This document shows positions 1 to 6,381 of a stretch of 49,125 nt of DNA, piece by piece. Every line of letters begins with the position of its first letter. Position 1 is the stretch's first letter. This DNA is from Clostridia bacterium (lineage in GTDB: Bacteria > Bacillota > Clostridia > TANB77 > CAG-508). Position numbers and translations under genes: made by a program. The DNA lies in contig JAGALX010000031.1 of NCBI GenBank assembly GCA_017625035.1, positions 1 to 49,125 on the forward strand. The letters run 5' to 3'. The notes beneath the pieces were generated by a model. The model had not been told where the DNA came from and searched no databases. It saw only the letters and a program-made list of their open reading frames with translations.

Positions 1-164
1 GTTTTGCCATTATTAGAACCTTCCTTCTTATGATACAGGTGATTTTATCATACTGGTGGTTTTTTAGCAAATATAATTCTTAATATTCAGTATTTTCAAC
101 GGATTAGCAGATTTAAAAAATATTTTTATAATTCTATCCTGTTCGGCATTATCAATAGCTTTAA
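1..164 (+). promoter_or_regulatory. Probable CRISPR leader
   Basis: A+T-rich stretch directly before the first repeat. The degenerate repeat lies at the other end of the array (1540-1569), and degenerate repeats normally mark the leader-distal end, so the leader should be here and the array should be transcribed on the plus strand. One frame is open from base 1 to a TGA at 31-33 and could be the tail of an upstream gene (a cas gene is possible), but ten codons cannot show this. No clear promoter was recognised. Confidence 0.45.
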
Positions 165-1305
165 GTTTTAATCTAAATATAGTAGAATGTAAATAGAAAA
201 AAATAAACCGAATTCAAAAAAATCTTCATCGTTTTAATCTAAATATAGTAGAATGTAAATAAAACAATCCACCTTTGAAAAACCTGCTTCTTTTGTTTTA
301 ATCTAAATATAGTAGAATGTAAATAAAAGAAGAAATAAAATCTATATTAAGAAAATATCTTTGTTTTAATCTAAATATAGTAGAATGTAAATGCAGTAAA
401 TTGTCCAACCCACTTATTTAGTTTTTCGTTTTAATCTAAATATAGTAGAATGTAAATAAAGAAAAAGATATAAAAGAATATTAGAACATTCTGGGTTTTA
501 ATCTAAATATAGTAGAATGTAAATACCTGAATTGGCTAGGGTAAAAGGATATACAGACAGTTTTAATCTAAATATAGTAGAATGTAAATTATCTTAGTAT
601 TTCATTGCCTAATTCATCTTTTTCGTTTTAATCTAAATATAGTAGAATGTAAATCAATTATTGTGAGCAATCCCATTGTACCTACTATTGTTTTAATCTA
701 AATATAGTAGAATGTAAATTTATTTGTGTTTTCTGTTTCATTTTTATCTGAAACAGTTTTAATCTAAATATAGTAGAATGTAAATTTATATATAATCTTG
801 CTATTTGATTTTCTATTTCGTTTTAATCTAAATATAGTAGAATGTAAATTATCAAACTATTGGAAAATTAGACGTTTACGGTAGAGTTTTAATCTAAATA
901 TAGTAGAATGTAAATACGATACAAGGAATTTTGTACAGCTAACGAATTACGTTTTAATCTAAATATAGTAGAATGTAAATTTATTTACTAAAAATATAAT
1001 TTCATATTGTTTACCGTTTTAATCTAAATATAGTAGAATGTAAATACGTTTCAAGGGTTTTTAATGTATTTGACTATAAGTTTTAATCTAAATATAGTAG
1101 AATGTAAATATATTATTCATGCAATATTCAACTGTTTGGAATACCGGTTTTAATCTAAATATAGTAGAATGTAAATCATTTTTCACATCGTATGTGGTTA
1201 AATTATTTGCGTTTTAATCTAAATATAGTAGAATGTAAATGATAAAAGCATTGATTTAATTGTCACTGATCCACCGTTTTAATCTAAATATAGTAGAATG
1301 TAAAT
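165..1305 (+). CRISPR. CRISPR array, 18 repeats, 17 spacers, type I-B-like repeat
   Basis: Eighteen near-identical 30-nt repeats start at 165, 231, 295, 363, 428, 495, 560, 625, 690, 756, 820, 886, 951, 1016, 1080, 1147, 1211 and 1276. Each begins GTTTTAATCT and ends AGTAGAATGTAAAT. The 17 spacers are 34-38 nt and all differ. The repeat 3' end (GAATGTAAAT) is like that of clostridial type I-B arrays, in which Cas6 leaves an 8-nt 5' tag on each crRNA; the subtype here is inferred from this resemblance. No cas gene lies in the window, so the machinery must be upstream of base 1 or elsewhere in the genome. The array seems well kept: no internal degenerate repeat was seen. A normal array end is missing, because a small gene separates the last good repeat from a degenerate one. 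Confidence 0.97.
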
Positions 1306-1328
1306 ACCAATTTTAGGAGGTTATTGTA

Positions 1329-1523
1329 ATGTATGAAGATATATTAAGTGATGAAGTGGGAGAAAAGTTAGATGAATATGAAAAAATATTTCCAGAAGGG
1401 TTTCCTTTAATGCAGTTCAGTGGAAATAAGCAAGAGTTGATACAAGAAATAGATAAATGTATAAAAAATAAGCAAGAATATGACACCAGTTTTTGGGATA
1501 AAAATCCTGATATAGATGATTAA
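1329..1523 (+). CDS. Small acidic protein encoded inside the CRISPR array
   Basis: Unrecognised 64-residue acidic protein, with no membrane segment, signal peptide or cysteine. It contains a GFPLMQFSGN stretch followed by a probable helix (residues ~33-50, QELIQEIDKCIKNKQEYD). From memory this resembles a class of very short uncharacterised Firmicutes proteins with a central F-P-L-M motif; this is not a verified homology. A strong AGGAGG (1315-1320) sits 8 nt before the ATG, and only about 10 nt after the last perfect repeat. The gene ends 16 nt before the degenerate repeat at 1540, so it occupies the place of a 234-nt 'spacer'. I see no separate promoter, so it is probably transcribed with the array, and cleavage in repeat 18 would create its mRNA 5' end. 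Possible roles, all speculative: an anti-CRISPR or regulator, an addiction module, or an unrelated insertion. Confidence 0.75.
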   Translation: MYEDILSDEVGEKLDEYEKIFPEGFPLMQFSGNKQELIQEIDKCIKNKQEYDTSFWDKNPDIDD

Positions 1524-1539
1524 ATCAGTCGAGTAATAG

Positions 1540-1569
1540 GTTTTTATTTAGATATTGCAGAATGTAAAT
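1540..1569 (+). repeat. Degenerate terminal CRISPR repeat
   Basis: Thirty bases beginning GTTTTTATTTAG and ending GCAGAATGTAAAT align without gaps to the array repeat with 5 mismatches (25/30). The 3' tag region (AGAATGTAAAT) is intact. It lies 234 nt after the last perfect repeat, far beyond the usual spacer length, and encloses the 64-residue gene. This is the expected look of a leader-distal terminal repeat. Confidence 0.85.
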
Positions 1570-1698
1570 ATTATTTACAATTGAATATAAAATGTAATTA
1601 TATAAATTATTTTGATAGACGCATTATAATATAAGTTTTGATACTAGTAGGTTTAAATCCTGTTGAAAATAAATTTCATTATCCAACACAAAATGAAC

Positions 1699-1727
1699 TT
1701 GATATTAATATTTAGAATTAATATAAT
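1699..1727 (+). promoter_or_regulatory. Sigma-A type promoter for the downstream zinc-ribbon gene
   Basis: TTGATA (1699-1704), a 17-bp spacer and TATAAT (1722-1727), about 36 bp before the ATG at 1763. The GGAGG ribosome binding site is at 1751-1755. The rest of 1570-1698 holds no gene that I can support. Confidence 0.6.
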
Positions 1728-1762
1728 ACAAATAGATAAAAATTTTACTGGAGGAAAAATTT

Positions 1763-2347
1763 ATGGAAAATGAATCAGTTTTTAAAAAATGTGAAAAATG
1801 TGGTGCAATTGTAAAAATCATAAAAGATTGCAATTGCGAAAATTGTGGAATTCAATGCTGTGGAGAGGCAATGAAAATAATTTCTCAAAATAGTGCAGAA
1901 GCAGAAATAAATAAACACGCACATGCAATAATAATTATAAAAAATGAAAAAAACGAATTTTTACAATATTATGATGAAAGATGGAATAGTTTTTTATTTC
2001 TAAATTGTAAACTAAAATCGAATTTCGATATATCAAATATTATAGAATATTCATCTAATAAGTTAAAAATATCTATAGACGAATTAAATTGCAATTATAT
2101 AACAGATAAAATACACAAAAAATTTTCAGAAAGTGCAAAAAAAGAAAAAGAATATCATCATTATTTTTATTACATAAATATTAAAAATATGCCACAAATA
2201 ATGCAACAAAAAGAATTCTTGATAGATAATATAAAATATACATGGTACAGTTTTAAAGAGCTAGAAAATGATGAAAGAATTCAACAAGTGAATAGTGATA
2301 TAATTAGTTTTGTAAAAGAATTTGAAGCCATTAGTAAAAATAATTAG
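1763..2347 (+). CDS. Desulforedoxin-type zinc ribbon fused to a Nudix-like domain
   Basis: 194 residues. The N-terminus (about 10-42) has a C-x2-C pair, a short cysteine-rich insert (CNCENCG) and the C-C-G-E-x-M-K signature seen in desulforedoxin/desulfoferrodoxin N-terminal domains, which bind iron or zinc through four cysteines. Residues ~50-185 look like a Nudix-type fold: a HAHAIIIIKN strand start, a WNSFLFLNCKL strand and a late WYSFKEL stretch. The catalytic Nudix box (G-x5-E-x7-RE-x2-EE) is not present, so hydrolase activity is doubtful and a sensing or binding role is more likely. Good RBS (TGGAGGAAAAATTT) and its own promoter. The next gene (def) follows after 35 bp. The domain call for the C-terminal part is tentative. 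Confidence 0.6.
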   Translation: MENESVFKKCEKCGAIVKIIKDCNCENCGIQCCGEAMKIISQNSAEAEINKHAHAIIIIKNEKNEFLQYYDERWNSFLFLNCKLKSNFDISNIIEYSSNKLKISIDELNCNYITDKIHKKFSESAKKEKEYHHYFYYINIKNMPQIMQQKEFLIDNIKYTWYSFKELENDERIQQVNSDIISFVKEFEAISKNN

Positions 2348-2382
2348 TAAGGTCAATTAGTTGATAGAATACATCTAAAAAA

Positions 2383-2937
2383 ATGAAAGTATTTATGGGA
2401 AAAGTATTAAAAATTAGAGAAGTTGGAGATTCGGTATTAAACAAAATCTCAGAAGAAGTGGATATAAACAAAATAAATGCAGAAATATTAGACATTATAA
2501 GCGACTTAAAAGAAACACTATCATATGGAACCGGCTATGGAATTGCTGCACCGCAAATAGGAATAAATAAAAGAATAATTGTTGTAGGTGCAAAAAAAGA
2601 AAATGTAAAATATAATAATCCAGAAGAAATTCCGGTTACTGCAATGATAAATCCATCTTGGAAAAATATATCAGATGAAACTGATTTTCAATACGAAGGA
2701 TGTATGAGTGTTCCAGTAATAAGAGGAATTGTAGAAAGATATAAAGAAATAGAACTAACATATTACAATGAACAAGGTGAAAAAATTATAAAAAACATAA
2801 ATGGATTTTTTGCAAGACTAGTACAACATGAATGTGATCATTTAGATGGAATTGTATTTTTAGAAAAAGTAAAGCAAAAAAATGGATTTTCAACACTTGA
2901 GAATATAAAAAAATATAATTTGAGAGAAAATATTTAG
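2383..2937 (+). CDS. def: Peptide deformylase
   Basis: Removes the N-formyl group from nascent proteins in the cytoplasm, using a metal-dependent active site. All three deformylase motifs are present: GIAAPQIG (motif 1), EGCMSVP (motif 2, with the metal-binding Cys) and QHECDHLDG (motif 3, HExxH). The length of 184 residues fits the family. An alternative start, ATG at 2395 (protein begins MGKVLKIREVGD), matches the usual N-terminus of the family as well. Neither start has a strong Shine-Dalgarno sequence. It may be co-transcribed with the preceding gene. Whether this is the only def gene of the genome cannot be told. Confidence 0.93.
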   Translation: MKVFMGKVLKIREVGDSVLNKISEEVDINKINAEILDIISDLKETLSYGTGYGIAAPQIGINKRIIVVGAKKENVKYNNPEEIPVTAMINPSWKNISDETDFQYEGCMSVPVIRGIVERYKEIELTYYNEQGEKIIKNINGFFARLVQHECDHLDGIVFLEKVKQKNGFSTLENIKKYNLRENI

Positions 2938-2980
2938 ATATATTTCTGATTTTTATATACAAAAATAAAACACAAAAATT

Positions 2981-3012
2981 AAAAGTTATTTTTATATATA
3001 AAAATAACTTTT
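2981..3012 (+). terminator. Terminator hairpin overlapping the next promoter
   Basis: Perfect 14-bp inverted repeat (2981-2994 with 2999-3012, 4-nt loop) made only of A/T-rich sequence, AAAAGTTATTTTTA and its complement. The last two T's are also the first two bases of the following TTGACA box, so the end of one unit and the promoter of the next share bases. Confidence 0.6.
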
Positions 3013-3038
3013 GACAAAATATGACCCAGTCGTATATA
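3011..3038 (+). promoter_or_regulatory. Promoter for the DUF402-pheA-GNAT group
   Basis: TTGACA (3011-3016), a 16-bp spacer and TATATA (3033-3038), or an 18-bp spacer and TATAGT (3035-3040). It lies 79 bp before the ATG at 3117. Confidence 0.55.
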
Positions 3039-3116
3039 GTATTCTAAAAAAAGATACTAAAAATAGAAAATTTAGTGTTTTTATTATAGGTTATTTATTA
3101 AATAGGAGAGAAAAGT

Positions 3117-3674
3117 ATGAGACAAAAATTTGCAGATTTTCCTAATTGGAAAAGAGTTGTAGAGAAAAAATATATAAATAAATATTTTGATACTCCAGAT
3201 TTTAAAGGAAATATCAGTTTATTAACAGCAGTAAAAGTTAAAGAAAAAATAGTTAGAATAATAAATGGAAAAGAAATTGTAGTTTTTAATGATAATTTTA
3301 AGTGGCTAGAATTATATCCAGAAGATAATAAAAATTTAGCTGTTATGGTAGGCATAAATGATAAAGATGAAATTTTTGATTGTTTTATTGATATTGCACA
3401 AAATACAGGCATAACAGAAGCGGGCATTCCATACATAGATGATTTATATTTAGATATAATAATAAACTCATTGGGAGAATTAAAATTAGTAGATGAGGAT
3501 GAACTGAAAGAAGCTTTAGATAGCAATGATATTACTAAAGAACAATATGACTTAGCTTATAAAGTAGCCAATGAAACAATAAAAAAATTAGATGGAAAAT
3601 TTGAAAAATTAAAAGGATTTTCAATTAAATATTTTAATTTATTAAAAGAGGAGAATACAATTAAAGATAAATAA
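3117..3674 (+). CDS. DUF402 family protein (possible nucleoside phosphatase)
   Basis: 185 residues. The middle and C-terminal parts have the DUF402 pattern: a W-x-E-x-YPEDNKNLAVMVG strand region, an acidic F-D-C-F-I-D-I-A segment, YIDDLYLDIIINSLGELKLVD, then DEDELKEAL and a helical C-terminus. Known DUF402 members in Firmicutes act as nucleoside tri- and diphosphatases that use carboxylates and divalent metal; I infer the same broad activity here. Start supported by AGGAGAG 6 bp upstream. The stop is followed after 16 bp by pheA, whose RBS lies in the gap, so the two are probably co-transcribed. Confidence 0.75.
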   Translation: MRQKFADFPNWKRVVEKKYINKYFDTPDFKGNISLLTAVKVKEKIVRIINGKEIVVFNDNFKWLELYPEDNKNLAVMVGINDKDEIFDCFIDIAQNTGITEAGIPYIDDLYLDIIINSLGELKLVDEDELKEALDSNDITKEQYDLAYKVANETIKKLDGKFEKLKGFSIKYFNLLKEENTIKDK

Positions 3675-3690
3675 AACGGAGATGATAAAA

Positions 3691-4476
3691 ATGAAACTAG
3701 GTTTTTTAGGTCCTAAAGGAACCTTCTCATATCAAGCTTGTAGCGAATATGATAAAACAAAAGATTTTATCGAATATAGAACAATAAAAGAAGCAATATA
3801 TGCTTTAAGAAACAATGAAGTTGAAGAAACAATAGTACCAATAGAAAATTCTTTGCAAGGTGGAGTAACAGAAACTATTGATGCTTTAATAGAATGTGAT
3901 GATATATACATAAAAAAAGAAATTATATTGAAAATAAATCACAATTTAATTGCAAATAAACAATATTCTTTTGATCAAATAAAAGAAGTATATTCTCATC
4001 CACAGGCACTAGCTCAATGTCGAAATTATATAGAAAAAAATCTAAAAAATGCAACAATAAATCAAGTTTCAAGTACAGCACTTGCTGCAAAAGAAATTAA
4101 AGAAAAAGATTATAGTGCATGTATAGCAAATAAGAATTGTGTATCAGAATATGGTTTGACTCTGTTAGATGAAAATATACAAGATAACAATTTTAATCAA
4201 ACAAAATTCTGGGTTTTAAATAAAAAACAAAATGAAGAAGGAAATAAAATGTCTATAATATTTTCAACTAAGAATAATCCAGGTGCATTATATAAAATTT
4301 TAGGAATTTTTTATGAAAACAATATAAATTTAAGTAAAATTGAATCAAGACCAGCAAAAACAGTTTTAGGTGATTATATTTTCTTAGTAGATATTGAAGT
4401 AAATGATAAAATTATTGAAGTTATAAATATTTTGCAAAATGAATGTAAGTATTTAAAAATTTTAGGAAAATATTAA
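3691..4476 (+). CDS. pheA: Prephenate dehydratase with ACT domain
   Basis: Converts prephenate to phenylpyruvate in phenylalanine synthesis. Residues ~1-175 form the periplasmic-binding-like catalytic domain, starting with the family hallmark MKLGFLGPKGTFS; the P-I-E-N-S-L-Q-G-G-V-T segment and the conserved Thr motif (QTKFWVL, usually TRF) are present. Residues ~190-261 are an ACT domain with GALYKIL and ESRP, the phenylalanine-binding motifs, so feedback inhibition is expected. The ATG at 3691 is chosen because the GGAG at 3678-3681 is well spaced for it and abuts an earlier in-frame ATG at 3682. The length of 261 residues is normal for monofunctional enzymes. Confidence 0.94.
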   Translation: MKLGFLGPKGTFSYQACSEYDKTKDFIEYRTIKEAIYALRNNEVEETIVPIENSLQGGVTETIDALIECDDIYIKKEIILKINHNLIANKQYSFDQIKEVYSHPQALAQCRNYIEKNLKNATINQVSSTALAAKEIKEKDYSACIANKNCVSEYGLTLLDENIQDNNFNQTKFWVLNKKQNEEGNKMSIIFSTKNNPGALYKILGIFYENNINLSKIESRPAKTVLGDYIFLVDIEVNDKIIEVINILQNECKYLKILGKY

Positions 4477-4507
4477 AATTATTTGATTAAATATTTGGGA
4501 GATGGAA

Positions 4508-4990
4508 ATGGAATATATAATAAGATTAATTGAATTTAAGGATAATAGAAATATAGAAAATGTAATAAGAACATGTTTAATAGAATTTGGAGCAAATCAC
4601 GAAGGCACAGCATGGACAGATCCTGATTTAGGAAGATTTTCTGAAATTTACAATACTGAAGGAAGTAAATATTGGGTAGCAGAAGATGAAAATGGAAAAA
4701 TAATAGGTGGAGTGGGAATCGGAAAATTAAATGGATCTTATAATGTTTGTGAACTTCAAAAAATGTATTGTTTACCAGAAGCAAGAGGAACAGGAGTCGC
4801 ACATAATTTAATAAAAATTGCTTTAGAATATGCTAAAAAATATTATACAAGGTGCTATTTAGAAACATTAGAAAATATGGTGGCTGCACAAAAATTTTAT
4901 GAAAAACATGGATTTGAAAGATTAGAAAAACCTTTAGTTCAAACAGGGCATTTTGCATGTGATGTTTGCTATATAAAGAATTTAAAATAA
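4508..4990 (+). CDS. GNAT family N-acetyltransferase
   Basis: About 160 residues with a GNAT fold. Motif A (acetyl-CoA binding) is seen as MYCLPEARGTGVAHNLI, carrying the R/Q-x2-G-x-G/A pattern, preceded by the beta-4 strand. Motif B is seen as YLETLENMVAAQKFYEKHGFE. The substrate cannot be read from sequence. The ATG at 4508 has the better-spaced GGGAG (4497-4501); an ATG at 4502 directly follows that site and is less likely. It lies 31 bp after pheA and may belong to the same transcript. Confidence 0.85.
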   Translation: MEYIIRLIEFKDNRNIENVIRTCLIEFGANHEGTAWTDPDLGRFSEIYNTEGSKYWVAEDENGKIIGGVGIGKLNGSYNVCELQKMYCLPEARGTGVAHNLIKIALEYAKKYYTRCYLETLENMVAAQKFYEKHGFERLEKPLVQTGHFACDVCYIKNLK

Positions 4991-5050
4991 ATTAAAATAT
5001 TTAGTTTGAATAACAAAATAGTACTTAGAGTTTAGGAGAGTGAATACGTA

Positions 5051-5713
5051 ATGGACAATGAAATAGTAGTATATTTTCCAACTAATAATATAGGAAAATA
5101 TGAAAGATATAAAAAATCATTTGAATTGGCTAAGATCCCATATGAAAGATATCTAGTTAATAATGAAGGAAAAGAAGAAATAGTTGATATCAAAGAAGAT
5201 GGGAAAACTACCAAAGAAAATGCCGAAAAAAAAGCAAAAGGGTATTATGATGCTTATGTAAAAAAAATACCTGGAAAATCGTTTATTATTATCACAACAG
5301 ATGAAGCCTTGTATATAGAAGGTTTAAATGATGAAGAACAGCCCGGACAATTTGTCAGAAGATTTGGAGGAATGGATGGAAAAAGAGCTACTGATGAGGA
5401 AGTTGTAAAAAAATATACAGAATTAATAAATAAACTGGGAGGAAATGCCAAAGCTAGATGGCATTATTCTATGGTTACATATAATGGTGAAAAATATTCA
5501 TATTTGGAATGGGATTAAGATGTTAAATTTTCTTGTTATCCCCATACTCCTATTCCGAAAGGATATGTGTTAAATAGTATAACAATTATAAAAAAAGATG
5601 AAAACGGAAATGATGTGATGCTTTCAGATTTAAGTGATGAAGATAGATTTGAATATTTAAGAAAATATACAGATAATGTTGTAAAATTTGTCACAGATAA
5701 AAATAAAACATAA
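5051..5713 (+). pseudogene. Non-canonical purine NTPase-like (Ham1/RdgB) gene with an in-frame stop
   Basis: The product begins with a T-N-N-I-G-K-Y segment like the substrate-binding start of Ham1/RdgB proteins, which hydrolyse ITP/XTP-type nucleotides. It continues with E-D-G-K-T-T-K-E-N-A, TTDEALYIEG (the acidic D/E region) and PGQFVRRFGG, as expected for the family. TAA at 5516-5518 stops it after 155 residues (...YLEWD*). The same frame continues for another 64 codons (DVKFSCYPHT..., ending TDKNKT) to TAA at 5711-5713 with family-like composition. A single change such as GAA to TAA would explain this. Upstream RBS GGAGAG is present. The truncated protein lacks its C-terminal part and is probably inactive, unless readthrough or a real shorter variant exists. 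Confidence 0.75.
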
Positions 5714-5737
5714 AATATAGATGAAGTAAGCGAAGCA

Positions 5738-6081
5738 ATGAAAAACGGAACATTATTAGGTTCTTCAATGGTATTTCTTATGAGAAACAAACTTAATAAA
5801 AAAATAGAAAAAATACTTTTAGGTTTTGCTTCTGGTGTAATGATTGCTGCTTCTGTTTGGTCACTTATAATGCCGTCAATAGAGATGGCAGAAGAGCAGG
5901 GCATAATAGGATGGATTCCTGCTGCTATTGGTTTTCTACTTGGAATGGTATTTTTGCTAGTGTTAGATAGTGTAATACCTCATATACATTTAGAAAGCAA
6001 AAAGCCGGAAGGAGTTAAATCTAAATTAAAGAAAACAACAATGATGGTATTAGCAGTAACACTTCACAACATACCAGAAGG
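5738..6081 (+). pseudogene. ZIP-family metal transporter, N-terminal fragment
   Basis: The translation has the ZIP-family start of transmembrane helix 1 (LLGSSMVFLMRNKLNKK), then GFASGVMIAASVWSLIMPSIEMAE, a long hydrophobic helix and the conserved LHNIPEG of helix 4, whose His/Glu bind zinc. At PEG the sequence leaves the family, because the 8.9-kb element begins. The frame then runs only to a TAA at 6101-6103. The matching C-terminal half is at 15002-15416. The first ~25 residues expected before LLGSSMVF also seem to be missing, and there is no good ribosome binding site before the ATG at 5738. The gene therefore looks damaged at its 5' end as well as split. Confidence 0.85.
6073..6081 (+). 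repeat. Left attachment core (attL)
   Basis: ACCAGAAGG, identical to 15002-15010. It lies in the His-Asn-Ile-Pro-Glu-Gly codons of the ZIP gene. The crossover dinucleotide of a serine integrase should lie within these 9 bp. Confidence 0.75.
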
Positions 6082-6150
6082 GAGATTCCAAAGTAGAATG
6101 TAAATGTGATAATGCTTGGGAAAATGATTTGAATTTATAAAAAAACATAT

Positions 6151-6177
6151 AAAAACTCCGAAAATGGAGTTTTTATT
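6151..6177 (+). terminator. Intrinsic terminator near the left end of the element
   Basis: AAAAACTCC (6151-6159) pairs with GGAGTTTTT (6166-6174) around a GAAAAT loop, and the T-run continues into TATT. It would stop transcription entering from the ZIP fragment. Confidence 0.75.
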
Positions 6178-6240
6178 AATAGTATAAACAAAAGTATAGA
6201 ATAATATATAGTACAAAGTTTGGAAAGTTTATAAAAATAT

Positions 6241-6339
6241 ACTTGCAAAAAGTGGCGATAACATCAAAATTATACCCGCAAAAAGTGGCAATAATGTCGA
6301 AATTATACCTGCAAAAAGTGGCAGTAACAATTGATTTAT
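6241..6339 (+). repeat. Three 33-bp tandem repeats upstream of the DUF4143 gene
   Basis: Units begin at 6241, 6274 and 6307 and share AC-C/T-Y-GCAAAAAGTGGC and AAATTAT. The copies have a few substitutions, and the third diverges at its end. The array runs up to and over the -35 box of the promoter at 6331, a place suited to regulator binding. The period is a multiple of three and one plus-strand frame stays open, but it has no start codon. Confidence 0.85.
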
Positions 6340-6359
6340 TATTAAGTATATGATAAAAT
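6331..6359 (+). promoter_or_regulatory. Promoter of the first DUF4143 ATPase gene
   Basis: TTGATT (6331-6336), 17-bp spacer, TAAAAT (6354-6359), then GGAGGG (6370-6375) and ATG at 6382. The third 33-bp repeat covers the -35 box. Confidence 0.6.
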
Positions 6360-6381
6360 TAATTTGAATGGAGGGAATAAT

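Noticed and set aside
3098..3526. Minus-strand Ser/Phe-rich ORF opposite the DUF402 gene
   Set aside because: Typical antisense shadow of a Lys/Glu/Asp-rich gene; no RBS.
6241..6339. Short CRISPR-like array before the DUF4143 gene
   Set aside because: The three 33-bp units are directly adjacent and similar over their whole length, with no variable spacers. They are plain tandem repeats.
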